Shown piece after piece: positions 51,813-59,900 of a stretch of DNA of 64,000 nucleotides. Source of the stretch: Bacillus sp. FJAT-18017 (GTDB lineage: Bacteria > Bacillota > Bacilli > Bacillales > Cytobacillaceae); NCBI RefSeq assembly GCF_001278805.1, contig NZ_CP012602.1, forward strand, positions 909,001-973,000, read 5' to 3'. How positions within the stretch are numbered: the first letter of the stretch is position 1; each line of letters opens with the position of its first letter. The translations under genes and the position numbers were made by a program. The notes beneath the pieces are model-generated. The model was not told where the DNA came from. It saw only the letters and a list, made by a program, of their open reading frames with translations, and did not search any database.

Positions 51813-52509
51813 AAAGAGGTTTGATAACTTCGTTGGGAATGAACCTCGGTTTACAGTTTCCTTAGAGGACAGAATAGTAAACGAATTGTCCACCTTGGAT
51901 AAGAAGAAGAAGCGGCCTAGTAATCTACGAGTAAGTTTTTTAGTGGCCATCTTTATAAGTGTTGCAGCAGTGTTTATATTGTCGATGGTTACAGACACTG
52001 CTAAATTGAATCAGGCACATCCGAAACCTGATACGGATTCAAATACCACCGCCATACAAAAGATTCTTGAGTTAGAACTTAATGGTCCAAATGAAGAGCT
52101 TATGGACCTATTATGGAATCCTAAATATAGGACTATTGTAAATAACAAAGAAGAGAACCAAGAGTTAGATAAATATTTAACGGAGGTATACGGACCTTAC
52201 TTTACAGAGAATGGGCTCCATACCTTTATCAATGCATATGGTGGTACTCAATACCATACCTTTGCTTCCAACGCTGGTTATATATTAAGCCTTAAGGAGG
52301 CCACGATTGAGCACAACGAGAAAATTCCATATCGTTATACCTTCATAGCAAAGGTCGGTTATCGGAAAAATGGCGGTGAAGAAAAAATAGCGAATGTAGA
52401 AGGTGATGTCTCATTTTCTACAAAAACAGGAGAAGAAGATAAAATCACGAAGTTTCAATATATGAACGACAATGGCTTGTTAAATTTCCTGAGTGAAATA
52501 AACAATTAA
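51799..52509 (+). CDS. membrane-anchored anti-sigma factor partner
   Basis: 236 residues: cytoplasmic N-terminus of about 47 residues with basic RPSNLR, one TM helix (VSFLVAIFISVAAVFILSMV), and an extracytoplasmic domain (about 75-236; AYGGTQYHTFASNAGYILS, YRYTFIAKVGYRKNGGEEKI). Overlaps the sigma gene, as for anti-sigma partners. The signal is unknown. Confidence 0.75.
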   Translation: MNNLKKRFDNFVGNEPRFTVSLEDRIVNELSTLDKKKKRPSNLRVSFLVAIFISVAAVFILSMVTDTAKLNQAHPKPDTDSNTTAIQKILELELNGPNEELMDLLWNPKYRTIVNNKEENQELDKYLTEVYGPYFTENGLHTFINAYGGTQYHTFASNAGYILSLKEATIEHNEKIPYRYTFIAKVGYRKNGGEEKIANVEGDVSFSTKTGEEDKITKFQYMNDNGLLNFLSEINN

Positions 52510-52521
52510 ACTGAAGTAACG

Positions 52522-52555
52522 GGCGTTGATCCAGAAAAGGATTAACGCCATTTTT
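52522..52555 (+). terminator. terminator of the second sigma operon
   Basis: GGCGTTGATCC, loop AGAAAA, GGATTAACGCC, then ATTTTTG. Confidence 0.88.
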
Positions 52556-52633
52556 GTTGAATAATTTAACTAAAAGAGCAGGGAGTGGAAGAAGAACAGA
52601 TATACACAAGGCAAGAAATGGGGGAAGATTGAT

Positions 52634-53110
52634 ATGAAACTAACAAAAGCATTAGTGATAGTAACTTCCGCGATACTGTTTTTTGTTGTTTCGATAAATC
52701 TATTAAAGAAAGATTTATGGGATATTAATGAAGATTTATTAAAACAAGAAGTGTTATCCGTTGGAAAATCTGTTGAAACAGTAAATTTGTCAGACGTGAC
52801 TCCTTTTGATTGGGATGTCGTGTACTCCTTTTATCCATATACATCAAAAGATACGATATATGAAACAGTCGGATACAAATGGGATGGTATCAGTGAAACG
52901 GTTAGTGAAGGAATGAACCAAATTGTTTTTTTGAAGGATGGAAAAGTCGTTTGTTATTTGTATGGTAACCCTGACCATAATGGATATGGTATATATTTTA
53001 CTAGTAAAAATAGTACAGAATTAGGTTCTGCATTTGTACTTAGTGTTAAGGATGATTTAACTTTCCAAGTGGTTAGAAGTGATGATGTTATGTATTTAAA
53101 GAATAATTAA
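52634..53110 (+). CDS. exported or membrane-anchored hypothetical protein
   Basis: 158 residues. One N-terminal hydrophobic helix (ALVIVTSAILFFVVSINLL) followed by a soluble domain (DVTPFDWDVVYSFYPYTSKD, GMNQIVFLKDGKVVCYLYGN). GGGGGA-type SD before the ATG. The combination resembles small extracytoplasmic proteins found near anti-sigma genes, but I do not recognise a family. Confidence 0.65.
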   Translation: MKLTKALVIVTSAILFFVVSINLLKKDLWDINEDLLKQEVLSVGKSVETVNLSDVTPFDWDVVYSFYPYTSKDTIYETVGYKWDGISETVSEGMNQIVFLKDGKVVCYLYGNPDHNGYGIYFTSKNSTELGSAFVLSVKDDLTFQVVRSDDVMYLKNN

Positions 53111-53220
53111 GCTGACTTCCTCCACTATAAGGTGCATTGGTCAGGGGCCAGCTGGATTAATGCCTCTTTTCTGTAATTGAACAAGCTAATTTTTTAAATG
53201 ACATAAAGGGGAGTACCAGT

Positions 53221-53484
53221 ATGAAATATACTTGTCCTTGTTGTGGTTATAAAACATTAGATGAAAAACCGCCAGGAACATATGATATTTGCAGTATATG
53301 TTTTTGGGAAGATGATGGAGTTCAGTTCAGTAACCCAGATTATGAGGGAGGAGCTAATACCCCCTCTTTAAGGCAAGCTCAAAAGAACTTCCTTATATTT
53401 GGAGCCTGCGAAGAAGGGTGTAATGAATTTGTTAGAAAGCCTAATTCGAACGACGAGAAGGACCCAAATTGGAAGCCATTATAA
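53221..53484 (+). CDS. CPCC-family cysteine-rich protein
   Basis: 87 residues beginning MKYTCPCCGYKTL and containing GTYDICSICFWEDDGVQ, with further Cys at CEEGC: a probable zinc-binding protein of the CPCC family. AAAGGGGAG precedes the ATG. Members are often in toxin/immunity-type islands, function unknown. Confidence 0.88.
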   Translation: MKYTCPCCGYKTLDEKPPGTYDICSICFWEDDGVQFSNPDYEGGANTPSLRQAQKNFLIFGACEEGCNEFVRKPNSNDEKDPNWKPL

Positions 53485-53588
53485 TTACTTGCTTTCTTCA
53501 GACTACCCGGGCAGGATAGTGAAAGGATAATTATCAATACTTTTTTAAAAATGAGTATTGAAAACGTTATCAAATAGGTTTATATTTA

Positions 53589-53608
53589 ATATAACCTTTA
53601 GGTTATAT
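53589..53608. promoter_or_regulatory. palindromic operator overlapping the ArsR gene start
   Basis: ATATAACC-TTTA-GGTTATAT, perfect 8-bp arms, overlaps ATG 53607. Likely autoregulatory site; it also favours the downstream start ATG 53622. Confidence 0.6.
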
Positions 53609-53954
53609 GTTGAGGGAGGGAATGAAAATACCAGATGTCTATCGAGCTTTAGGTGATCCTACCCGCCGTCGTATATTAAGAATGCTTAAACAAGGAAGCA
53701 AAACCCAAAAGGAGATAGTTGAAGCATTCGATATCTCTCAACCAGCCATTAAGAAGCATTTAAATATTCTGTTGGAGGAAAAAATTATTTCAGAGAGATT
53801 AAAAGGGAAGTATCGTATCTATTCGCTAAACCCCAACTCTCTCCAAATTGCCTACCAGGATATGCTTCAATACATCGGAGAACTACTCGATAATCAGCTC
53901 GTAAGTCTAAAAGATTATGTTGAAAGAGGAGAGATTCGAGATGAACAAGATTAA
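53607..53954 (+). CDS. ArsR-family transcriptional regulator
   Basis: 115 residues (110 from ATG 53622): VYRALGDPTRRRILRMLKQG, KEIVEAFDISQPAIKKHLNI, ISERLKGKYRIYSLN. No metal-site cysteines are seen. It resembles regulators paired with AHSA1/SRPBCC proteins. The start is unclear: 53607 has a weak SD, and 53622 has GAGGGAGG only one base away. Overlaps the next gene by 14 nt, so they form an operon. Confidence 0.88.
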   Translation: MLREGMKIPDVYRALGDPTRRRILRMLKQGSKTQKEIVEAFDISQPAIKKHLNILLEEKIISERLKGKYRIYSLNPNSLQIAYQDMLQYIGELLDNQLVSLKDYVERGEIRDEQD

Positions 53955-54639
53955 GGATTCCGTCAAAAGAGAAATTGTTATTAATGCCACTTTAATGGAA
54001 GTATGGGATGCTTTGACTAAGCCTGAGCATTTAAACCGTTGGTATACCAAACATGCCGAAATAGATTTTTCTGTAGGTGGAAGAGGTTACATGAATCATG
54101 GTTGGGGAGCAACAACGGAGGGTGTGTTCACTGAAATTGATGCGATGAAACGCTTTGTAATCCAAAGTATGGATGGTGATTTTACTACTATTACTTCATT
54201 AGTGGAAGTTGAAAATGGTATTAAGGTGAGTATTGAATATCAAGCTTCCTTTTTGAGTGAAATATCTCAAGCTATAAAGGAAAATATGTTGTTTGGTACA
54301 GGTCAATTCTTAGAAAATCTGAAGAGTGTCTATGAAACGGGTGATGATATTCGTGCAAAGTTGTGGAAAGTATGGATTGGTATTACACACACAACTAGCG
54401 AGAGTACTATAGGTACAAGAGTATTAAAGGTAAACAAAGATTCAGTAGCGGCAGCTGCTGGGATTGAACCTGAAGACATAATAAAGGAAATCGATAGAGA
54501 AGAAATCGTAGGGTATGAATCATTTGAAAGGGCATTAAACAAAAAAGCTGTTAATCAGACTGTGACCTTAACCATAGAAAGAAAAAGTGAAAAATTAGAA
54601 TTAAGCTGCCTTGTGGATGCTTATCCTGTACCTTATTAA
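53941..54639 (+). CDS. SRPBCC (AHSA1-like) domain fused to a PDZ domain
   Basis: 232 residues. About 1-135: AHSA1/START-like fold (VKREIVINATLMEVWDALTK, PEHLNRWYT, MNHGWGATTEGVFTEIDAMK). About 145-232: a PDZ domain (GTRVLKVNKDSVAAAAGIEP, EDIIKEIDREEIVGYESFER, VTLTIERKSEKLEL). GAGGAGAG lies before ATG 53941. SRPBCC proteins bind hydrophobic ligands; adding a PDZ in the cytoplasm without a protease or signal peptide is unusual. Partner of the ArsR regulator. Confidence 0.85.
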   Translation: MNKIKDSVKREIVINATLMEVWDALTKPEHLNRWYTKHAEIDFSVGGRGYMNHGWGATTEGVFTEIDAMKRFVIQSMDGDFTTITSLVEVENGIKVSIEYQASFLSEISQAIKENMLFGTGQFLENLKSVYETGDDIRAKLWKVWIGITHTTSESTIGTRVLKVNKDSVAAAAGIEPEDIIKEIDREEIVGYESFERALNKKAVNQTVTLTIERKSEKLELSCLVDAYPVPY

Positions 54640-54779
54640 CATACCATGAAGATCATAATTTTTTTTGAATAAGAACAACATGAAAAATCCAAAATTAGGT
54701 GTGAAAGTTCAGAAGTTGAAAAAAAGGTTGAGTTTATATCTTCTTGCAAATATTTATAAAAAATGTTAAGCTTTAGAAG

Positions 54780-54893
54780 AATTATTTTTGTTCGGTGTAA
54801 AGGATAGTCTGAGATTAACTTTTCGTCTTGATGATCACTGAGTGCAAGGATAGTAACACATTGTGTGCAAAGCACACAGCAGGAGGAAACAAA
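54780..54893 (+). promoter_or_regulatory. long cold-shock-type 5' leader
   Basis: The csp gene has over 100 nt of leader without coding capacity. A 7-bp hairpin TGTGTGC-AAA-GCACACA (54862-54878) stands just before AGGAGG, where it could change SD access with temperature, as in known csp leaders. Confidence 0.5.
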
Positions 54894-55094
54894 ATGGAAC
54901 AAGGTAAAGTAAAATGGTTTAACGCAGAAAAAGGTTTCGGTTTCATCGAGCGCGAAGGCGGAGAAGATGTATTTGTTCATTTCTCAGCAATCCAAGGCGA
55001 AGGTTTCAAATCTTTAGACGAAGGTCAAGAAGTTACTTTTGACGTTGAGCAAGGCCAACGTGGAGCTCAAGCAGCTAACGTTCGTAAAGCTTAA
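54894..55094 (+). CDS. cold-shock protein (CspA family)
   Basis: 66 residues: [20 protein letters not shown], with RNP1 (KGFGFI) and RNP2 (VFVHF), ending [10 protein letters not shown]. Binds single-stranded RNA/DNA as a chaperone. AGGAGG before the ATG; codon use (gaaggcggagaagatg, ggtcaagaag) is that of a highly expressed gene. Followed by a strong terminator. Confidence 0.97.
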   Translation: MEQGKVKWFNAEKGFGFIEREGGEDVFVHFSAIQGEGFKSLDEGQEVTFDVEQGQRGAQAANVRKA

Positions 55095-55110
55095 TAATAG
55101 AACAAACTAA

Positions 55111-55138
55111 GCAGGCTCTTTATAGAGTCTGTTTTTTT
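55111..55138 (+). terminator. csp terminator
   Basis: GCAGGCTCT, TTAT loop, AGAGTCTGT, then seven T. Confidence 0.85.
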
Positions 55139-55164
55139 ATTTTTTCTCTTTATAAAACAAGGAG

Positions 55165-55188
55165 GCCCCACTCAAGATTGAGTGGGGC
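55165..55188. repeat. 9-bp hairpin after csp
   Basis: GCCCCACTC, loop AAGATT, GAGTGGGGC, perfect. No T-run. The following 55189-55603 holds no recognised gene, only the upstream region of the CarD-like gene. Confidence 0.5.
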
Positions 55189-55603
55189 ACATGTAAACTA
55201 GTAAATCAAATGGTGTACAAAGTGTACCACATAATCATGAATTCTCCTAATTACTGTTGAATAATATTTTTAAAGTGCTTCTATAGTGGCTAAATTGCCA
55301 CTCTTTTGGTGTGCTACAACTAAAAGACTTACGACTATTTCACCTCTATAAAAAAGAATTGAAATTTTTGAGTATCAAACAAGATTGAAAATTGATTAGT
55401 AGTTCAAAGGGATTCAGAATATACGCGGAGAAATAACCTCCCATTATTGGTAATCCGACACAAATATCACTGTTTTTATTTTCCTTTATTTTTAAAGAAA
55501 AAATAGTTGACGTCGAAAATAAATTTATGATATTATTAAATATTTGATAAAAATCTGTATTCATGGTATACTTAAGAATGTATCATATATGGAGGTGGAT
55601 TAT

Positions 55604-56065
55604 TTGTTTCAAATTGGCGATAACATTGTTTATCCAATGCACGGAACAGGTATTATTAAAGCCATTGAAGAAAAGGAAATCTCAGGGGAAAAACAACAGT
55701 ATTATGTCATAAAAATGTTTATCAGTAATATGCAAGTCATGATTCCTACTGGTAAAATATTAAGTTCAAATATACGCCCAATTACTGACATAATGGCATT
55801 AAAACACCTCATACACATTTTTCAGCATGGAGAATCAGATAAATTACTGCCGTGGAAACAAAGGTATAAAGTGAACACGGACAAAATAAAAACGGGTAAA
55901 ATACAAGAAGGTGCAGAAGTTGTACGTGATTTGATGCGTATGAAGAAAGAAAAAGCACTTAATTCAAGCGAAAAGAAAATGTTAGAAAGCGCACATGAAT
56001 TTTTGATTAGTGAACTCGGATTAATTAAAGGGATCACTGAAAATCAAATAAAAAGTTTCTGTTGA
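55604..56065 (+). CDS. CarD-family transcriptional regulator
   Basis: 153 residues from TTG 55604, with GGAGGTG six bases upstream; the frame upstream is open but without SD. N-terminal CarD/RID Tudor-like fold: FQIGDNIVYPMHGTGIIKAI, YYVIKMFISNMQVMIPTGKI. C-terminal helical part: AEVVRDLMRMKKEKALNSSE, KKMLESAHEFLISELGLIKG. CarD proteins bind RNA polymerase beta and stabilise open complexes. Close to B. subtilis YdeB in kind. Confidence 0.88.
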   Translation: MFQIGDNIVYPMHGTGIIKAIEEKEISGEKQQYYVIKMFISNMQVMIPTGKILSSNIRPITDIMALKHLIHIFQHGESDKLLPWKQRYKVNTDKIKTGKIQEGAEVVRDLMRMKKEKALNSSEKKMLESAHEFLISELGLIKGITENQIKSFC

Positions 56066-56458
56066 GGATTTATGTAGTACCTCTCCTAAAAACATTCAGA
56101 ATTTTCCGCTGATTGAGAGTGAATTGTTCAAAAACATTCAACTTCTTCAACTTATAGCATTATGCCCACTGCCATTTTCAACGGCAGTATTTTTTTATTT
56201 CAAGAAAAATTATATGTCGGTCCTATTGGTGGAACTTTCGACAATGTGTAAATGCAATGATTTCCTGGAGGAGGAAGTCAAAAATAAAGCCCCAAAGAGG
56301 TGGCGTTCTCCTTGAGGCAGGTAAGTATAGCCTAATTCCATAAATAATGATTCTATAAAAGCACTCCAGAAGAAGCCTTATATTGAAACCTTTTGGCACT
56401 GCAGTTGTAATGGGAATCCAAAACTATGGCGGAAAATCGGCATATTAATAAACTATTA
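56066..56458. other. 393-nt gap between convergent genes
   Basis: It holds the terminator 56168-56196 of the CarD-like gene. The rest, including an unsupported plus-strand frame at 56124-56315, shows no SD, motif or repeat I can defend. Confidence 0.4.
56168..56196 (+). terminator. terminator of the CarD-like gene
   Basis: ACTGCC, loop, GGCAGT, then ATTTTTTT. Confidence 0.75.
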
Positions 56459-56704
56459 TTATTTCTTGATCGGTCGCTCCAGTGAGGACATCTCCACCTC
56501 AAGTGACGAGAACTGCTGCTGAGCTACGAAGATCGCATCGGAAATAGCGGCGTTGTAGAAATGAGGTGCGATAGATTCCTTAATGAAATCCAGGACCCTT
56601 TCCGCGGCAAAATCAGAAATATTCTCATCTCTTTCCTCGGAAAAGAACTCTTGAATATTAGAAATCATAAGTTGATGTTGGTCTTTTGTTAATTTAACGA
56701 ACAC
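56459..56704 (-). CDS. DUF2164 family protein
   Basis: 81 residues: VKLTKDQHQLMISNIQEFFS, EERDENISDFAAERVLDFIK, and APHFYNAAISDAIFVAQQQF, the pattern of DUF2164 (K-L, Q-FF-EER-E, A-L-F-E-I-P-Y-NAI-DA). Start GTG 56704 with AAAGGGATGG upstream. Small soluble helical protein, function unknown. Confidence 0.85.
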   Translation of the reverse strand: MFVKLTKDQHQLMISNIQEFFSEERDENISDFAAERVLDFIKESIAPHFYNAAISDAIFVAQQQFSSLEVEMSSLERPIKK

Positions 56705-56927
56705 GACAATCCATCCCTTTCAAAAGATAATACTGTAACTTTACTTTTAATTCACAGCGCATAACAGACTGTTTTTTTTATTGAAAATATGTACAGCAAA
56801 TTTATTGCAGTTTGGGGTTAATTAAGAAGGATAAGGCTCTTATTTAATTGAAATATTTAAATGTAGATTTAAAAGGGTTCTTAGAGGGCCGGACTTGAAA
56901 CCTGTAGTGAAAGTGAGGAGAGCGGAA

Positions 56928-57191
56928 ATGCTATACGAAACCGTTGCAATGACCATTCTAGCCGTGGCAGTAATACTCACAATTTTGTTTAGCTACAATA
57001 AACCAAAAGATAATAAATTAAGAATTTGGGGAATCACCACCATGTTTTTCATTGCTCCGCTGCTCTCATGGTTAGTTGGAAGATTCTATGGAATAAGCGA
57101 GGGCAGTGGATTTGCAATGATGGGGGTTCTTGTCATTATGTTCCCGATTCTATTTGTAGTGGGGTTTGTTCTTTATTGGAGAGGAGCTTAA
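56928..57191 (+). CDS. three-TM membrane protein
   Basis: 87 residues; AGGAGA lies before ATG 56928, and the frame's earlier start lacks an SD. Three helices (TVAMTILAVAVILTILFSY, IWGITTMFFIAPLLSWLVG, FAMMGVLVIMFPILFVVGFVL). Family not recognised. Confidence 0.6.
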   Translation: MLYETVAMTILAVAVILTILFSYNKPKDNKLRIWGITTMFFIAPLLSWLVGRFYGISEGSGFAMMGVLVIMFPILFVVGFVLYWRGA

Positions 57192-57307
57192 CAAAATCGC
57201 TTCTCCATAACCTTGAGTAGTTGTTAGTTCCCCAAATTTTGTCCGGACTAGTCCATTCAGCTAGTACAATTATCAATTTCCTCTTAAAAGTGATATATAT
57301 TTAATTA

Positions 57308-57838
57308 TTATTCTTCCTCCATTTGTGATCTGTTAGGGGTTTTCAGACTTAAAAATTCAGGAGTTTCCATTAACTTTTCAAAGAAGCTATTTTTTTCTTC
57401 TCTGTAAAGCTCCATATCTTTTCCTTCGTATTTCCTCTTTAGGTCATCATATTTGTTTCTATATTTTTCGTTCGAAAGTAATACATTCCGTATTTTCCAA
57501 AAGAAATCAAATTCCGAATCTATGACGGTTAGTTGTATCCCCAAAGGAGGATCTACCGAATCATCTTTAAAAGCCCTGAACGATTCGGTTTTTGTACTGC
57601 CTTCGTTAAGCTCATATAACCTTGAAAGTTCCTGGACTGCCTTAGGGAAGTTTTCAGCATCGACTCGAACTTGCAAATCCAAATCTCCCTTTGTCATGCT
57701 GTTTGGAATAGCGGAACTGCCAACATGCTGTATATCAGCTTCCGGGAGCAGCTTTAAGATTAAGGCTTTGTGAAGCGAAAAAGTTTCCTCAGCCTTTTCA
57801 TTAAGAACATTGCTATTAATAAAATTGACCGTTTCCGT
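57308..57838 (-). CDS. GrpB/UPF0157-family nucleotidyltransferase-like protein with ACG at the start position
   Basis: The family body reads ADIQHVGSSAIPNSMTKGDL then DLQVRV, with the GSSA-P of the nucleotidyltransferase motif and the D-D/E pair, and ends near residue 176. The first ATG in frame (57697) comes after GSSAIP and would delete the active-site strand. In frame upstream, AGGAGG (57847-57852) stands 8 nt before ACG (57838), giving TETVNFINSN... of normal GrpB length. So the start codon appears mutated ATG to ACG, or ACG is used weakly. Function of GrpB proteins is unproven. Confidence 0.65.
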   Translation of the reverse strand, partial: TETVNFINSNVLNEKAEETFSLHKALILKLLPEADIQHVGSSAIPNSMTKGDLDLQVRVDAENFPKAVQELSRLYELNEGSTKTESFRAFKDDSVDPPLGIQLTVIDSEFDFFWKIRNVLLSNEKYRNKYDDLKRKYEGKDMELYREEKNSFFEKLMETPEFLSLKTPNRSQMEEE

Positions 57839-57904
57839 GAGAATCGCCTCCTAGTAGTAATTACTTTGGGATTAAACAAATGGACTAAAAGGTGCGATGG
57901 GAAA

Positions 57905-58120
57905 TCAGCTTTTTTCAATCCGTGTATGTCTTTTATCCGCCGCACTCGCAATAAATAAGAAAGCAATAAACCAAATAATGCCTCCGGAAATAATCGTAAA
58001 CCAATTACCGATATGTAGGAAAAGTTGCAACAAGTACAACAAAACTCCACTAACTAATAGTAAGGTTAATCCGACTGCAAATGCCACTTTCTCAGGTAAA
58101 GCTTTAATTTTAGCCAGCAA
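57905..58120 (-). CDS. two-TM membrane protein
   Basis: 71 residues from TTG 58120, 8 nt after GGGAGG. Two helices (VAFAVGLTLLLVSGVLLYLL and WFTIISGGIIWFIAFLFIAS) and a basic C-terminus. The longer open frame reaches back through the upstream gene's terminator and is rejected. It lies just downstream of the lipoprotein gene. No family recognised. Confidence 0.6.
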   Translation of the reverse strand: MLAKIKALPEKVAFAVGLTLLLVSGVLLYLLQLFLHIGNWFTIISGGIIWFIAFLFIASAADKRHTRIEKS

Positions 58121-58150
58121 TATTTTCGCCTCCCAAAAATTCTCTATATT

Positions 58151-58181
58151 AAAAGCGTATCCCAATACCTGCGGATACGCT
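58151..58181 (-). terminator. terminator of the lipoprotein gene
   Basis: On the minus strand AGCGTATCC, loop, GGATACGCT then TTTT; it lies between the lipoprotein gene and the TTG start of the two-TM gene. Confidence 0.7.
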
Positions 58182-58202
58182 ACACTTTTCGTGCAACTAT
58201 TT

Positions 58203-58601
58203 CTATTCTGCATTGATCAATTCTAATTGATAATCATCATTTAACTTCAGGTTTACCCATCGACTCGCTTTACTAATTTCAACTCTTTGGCTAGTCTTGG
58301 CGTTAGTTCCATCGTGATTTAGACTATAAACTAGTGCTAATTCCACAGGTTTGCCAGTACCAATTGGAATATCAAACCATGTATTTTCTCCTTTTTGAAA
58401 CGCACTTCCATCTGCGTTAACTACGTTTTCACTAGCTATTTCTTTCCCATTCACAAACTGGACCAGTGATAGATGTTTAATATTTGTGGAAGCGGCCATT
58501 TCCACTGAGATTCCTTTGCCGTGTTGTTCAGCGTTTTTTCCTTTGCCCGAACACCCAACCAGTACTAATGCTGCTAAAAAGAAGATCATTACCTTTTTCA
58601 T
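58203..58601 (-). CDS. small lipoprotein
   Basis: 132 residues. Lipobox at residues 15-18 (MIFFLAALVLVGC), then a soluble beta-rich domain (NIKHLSLVQFVNGKEIASEN, KPVELALVYSLNHDG, KASRWVNLKLNDDYQLEL). AAAGGAGA lies 6 nt before ATG 58601; the ATG two codons earlier abuts the SD. Function unknown. Confidence 0.78.
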   Translation of the reverse strand: MKKVMIFFLAALVLVGCSGKGKNAEQHGKGISVEMAASTNIKHLSLVQFVNGKEIASENVVNADGSAFQKGENTWFDIPIGTGKPVELALVYSLNHDGTNAKTSQRVEISKASRWVNLKLNDDYQLELINAE

Positions 58602-58846
58602 AAACATTCTCCTTTCTGGTATAAGAAAACTTTACCAATTTGATACCTACATCTTATCACTATATACATAGAATATCTATACATATAACGAACCATCTAT
58701 AAGTCCGACAATATTTTGCAATAAAATACAAATCCTTTTCCGTAAACATTCTATATTTCTTTCGCCTTATCCCTTACGATAAAATTAGCAATCTCTGTAT
58801 GTCAAAAATTTGAGCGATTAGTATATGGCAAGGAGGTTTACCGAAA

Positions 58847-59707
58847 ATGAACAAGTCCCAATTTCAGGGGATGGCTGCTGTACTAATAGGCTTATTGATT
58901 GGTTATACAGCCTGGTGGGTAACAACCGAGGTGAAGGTCAGCAGCGAACCGCTGAATCAGCATGACGCCTACGTTTACAGTAACAACGCTATGATTCATT
59001 GGTTTGAGCTGAGTAGCCGAAAAGGGAAGGTGGAAGGGTATTTTCACGAAGGAAAACTCATCGAGGAAGACGATGAACCGCCATTAGTTGAGAGGCAGAA
59101 ATATCCTCTAACTGGAAAGAAGACTAAGAACGGATATGAATTAACCGTAAACAAAGATGGAAACAAGATCACCTATGACGTGGCGTTTTCCGGCCCACAT
59201 CTTTCAGTGCAAAAACCCGGTGAGCATGAGGCGATTTTATATAATCCAGTTAACCAAAGGGAACTTGATGAATATGTGACCGCGTTACTAGACTATAACG
59301 TTGAAAAAAATGAAAAGGACCAAATCAGGCAACAGTTCGCTGGAATCCACAATGTTTACGGTTATCTTCATAACCCGCTTGATGGCAATCAGTTATTGTT
59401 CATTAAAATTGACGAAGCGCTCCTAGAAGGCGAATTGTCAGCCTCACTTCTCATAGTGTCTGACACAGGTAATGCAGGGACTCCATACAAAGAAACCAAG
59501 TATGTTCTAAACGGCATTACAGACGGGAATATGTTGGAATTATACACCTATGTAGACGGGCAAAGGTTCCGGCTGAAAGGAAACTTTAATGACATGGCCA
59601 CCAGTGTCAACCTGTCACTATGGACAACCGGCGAAAAACTCGACTTTCACGCGGTAACAGAGGAAGAATTCAAACAAACCTACGAAAAATTCAAACAGGA
59701 AAACTAG
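58847..59707 (+). CDS. membrane-anchored or exported hypothetical protein
   Basis: 286 residues: one N-terminal TM/signal anchor (AAVLIGLLIGYTAWWVTTEV), then a beta-rich extracytoplasmic domain with two related halves (KVEGYFHEGKLIEEDDEPPL and HLHN-type PLDGNQLLFIKIDEALLEGE; YELTVNKDGNKITYDVAFSG). AAGGAGG before the ATG. No family recognised; positioned before the surface protein genes. Confidence 0.65.
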   Translation: MNKSQFQGMAAVLIGLLIGYTAWWVTTEVKVSSEPLNQHDAYVYSNNAMIHWFELSSRKGKVEGYFHEGKLIEEDDEPPLVERQKYPLTGKKTKNGYELTVNKDGNKITYDVAFSGPHLSVQKPGEHEAILYNPVNQRELDEYVTALLDYNVEKNEKDQIRQQFAGIHNVYGYLHNPLDGNQLLFIKIDEALLEGELSASLLIVSDTGNAGTPYKETKYVLNGITDGNMLELYTYVDGQRFRLKGNFNDMATSVNLSLWTTGEKLDFHAVTEEEFKQTYEKFKQEN

Positions 59708-59900
59708 GGTCGATTCTCACCTGCCAAACCCACTTGCCCCCTTACATCTCCGGCAAAAAAACAAACTTAAAGCATCTTCCGAAATGGAAATATACACTAT
59801 TTTAATCCGATATTTTGCCTCTATTTTTTTTCTTCATCATTGCATACTATATAAATAGAGTAGTAGGAAAAAATTATCAAAGAAGGGGAGTTTTCACACC

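Noticed and set aside
55346..55564. Minus-strand 72-codon frame upstream of the CarD-like gene
   Set aside because: No SD; AT-rich sequence giving Phe/Asn/Leu-rich translation. It covers the presumed promoter of the CarD-like gene.
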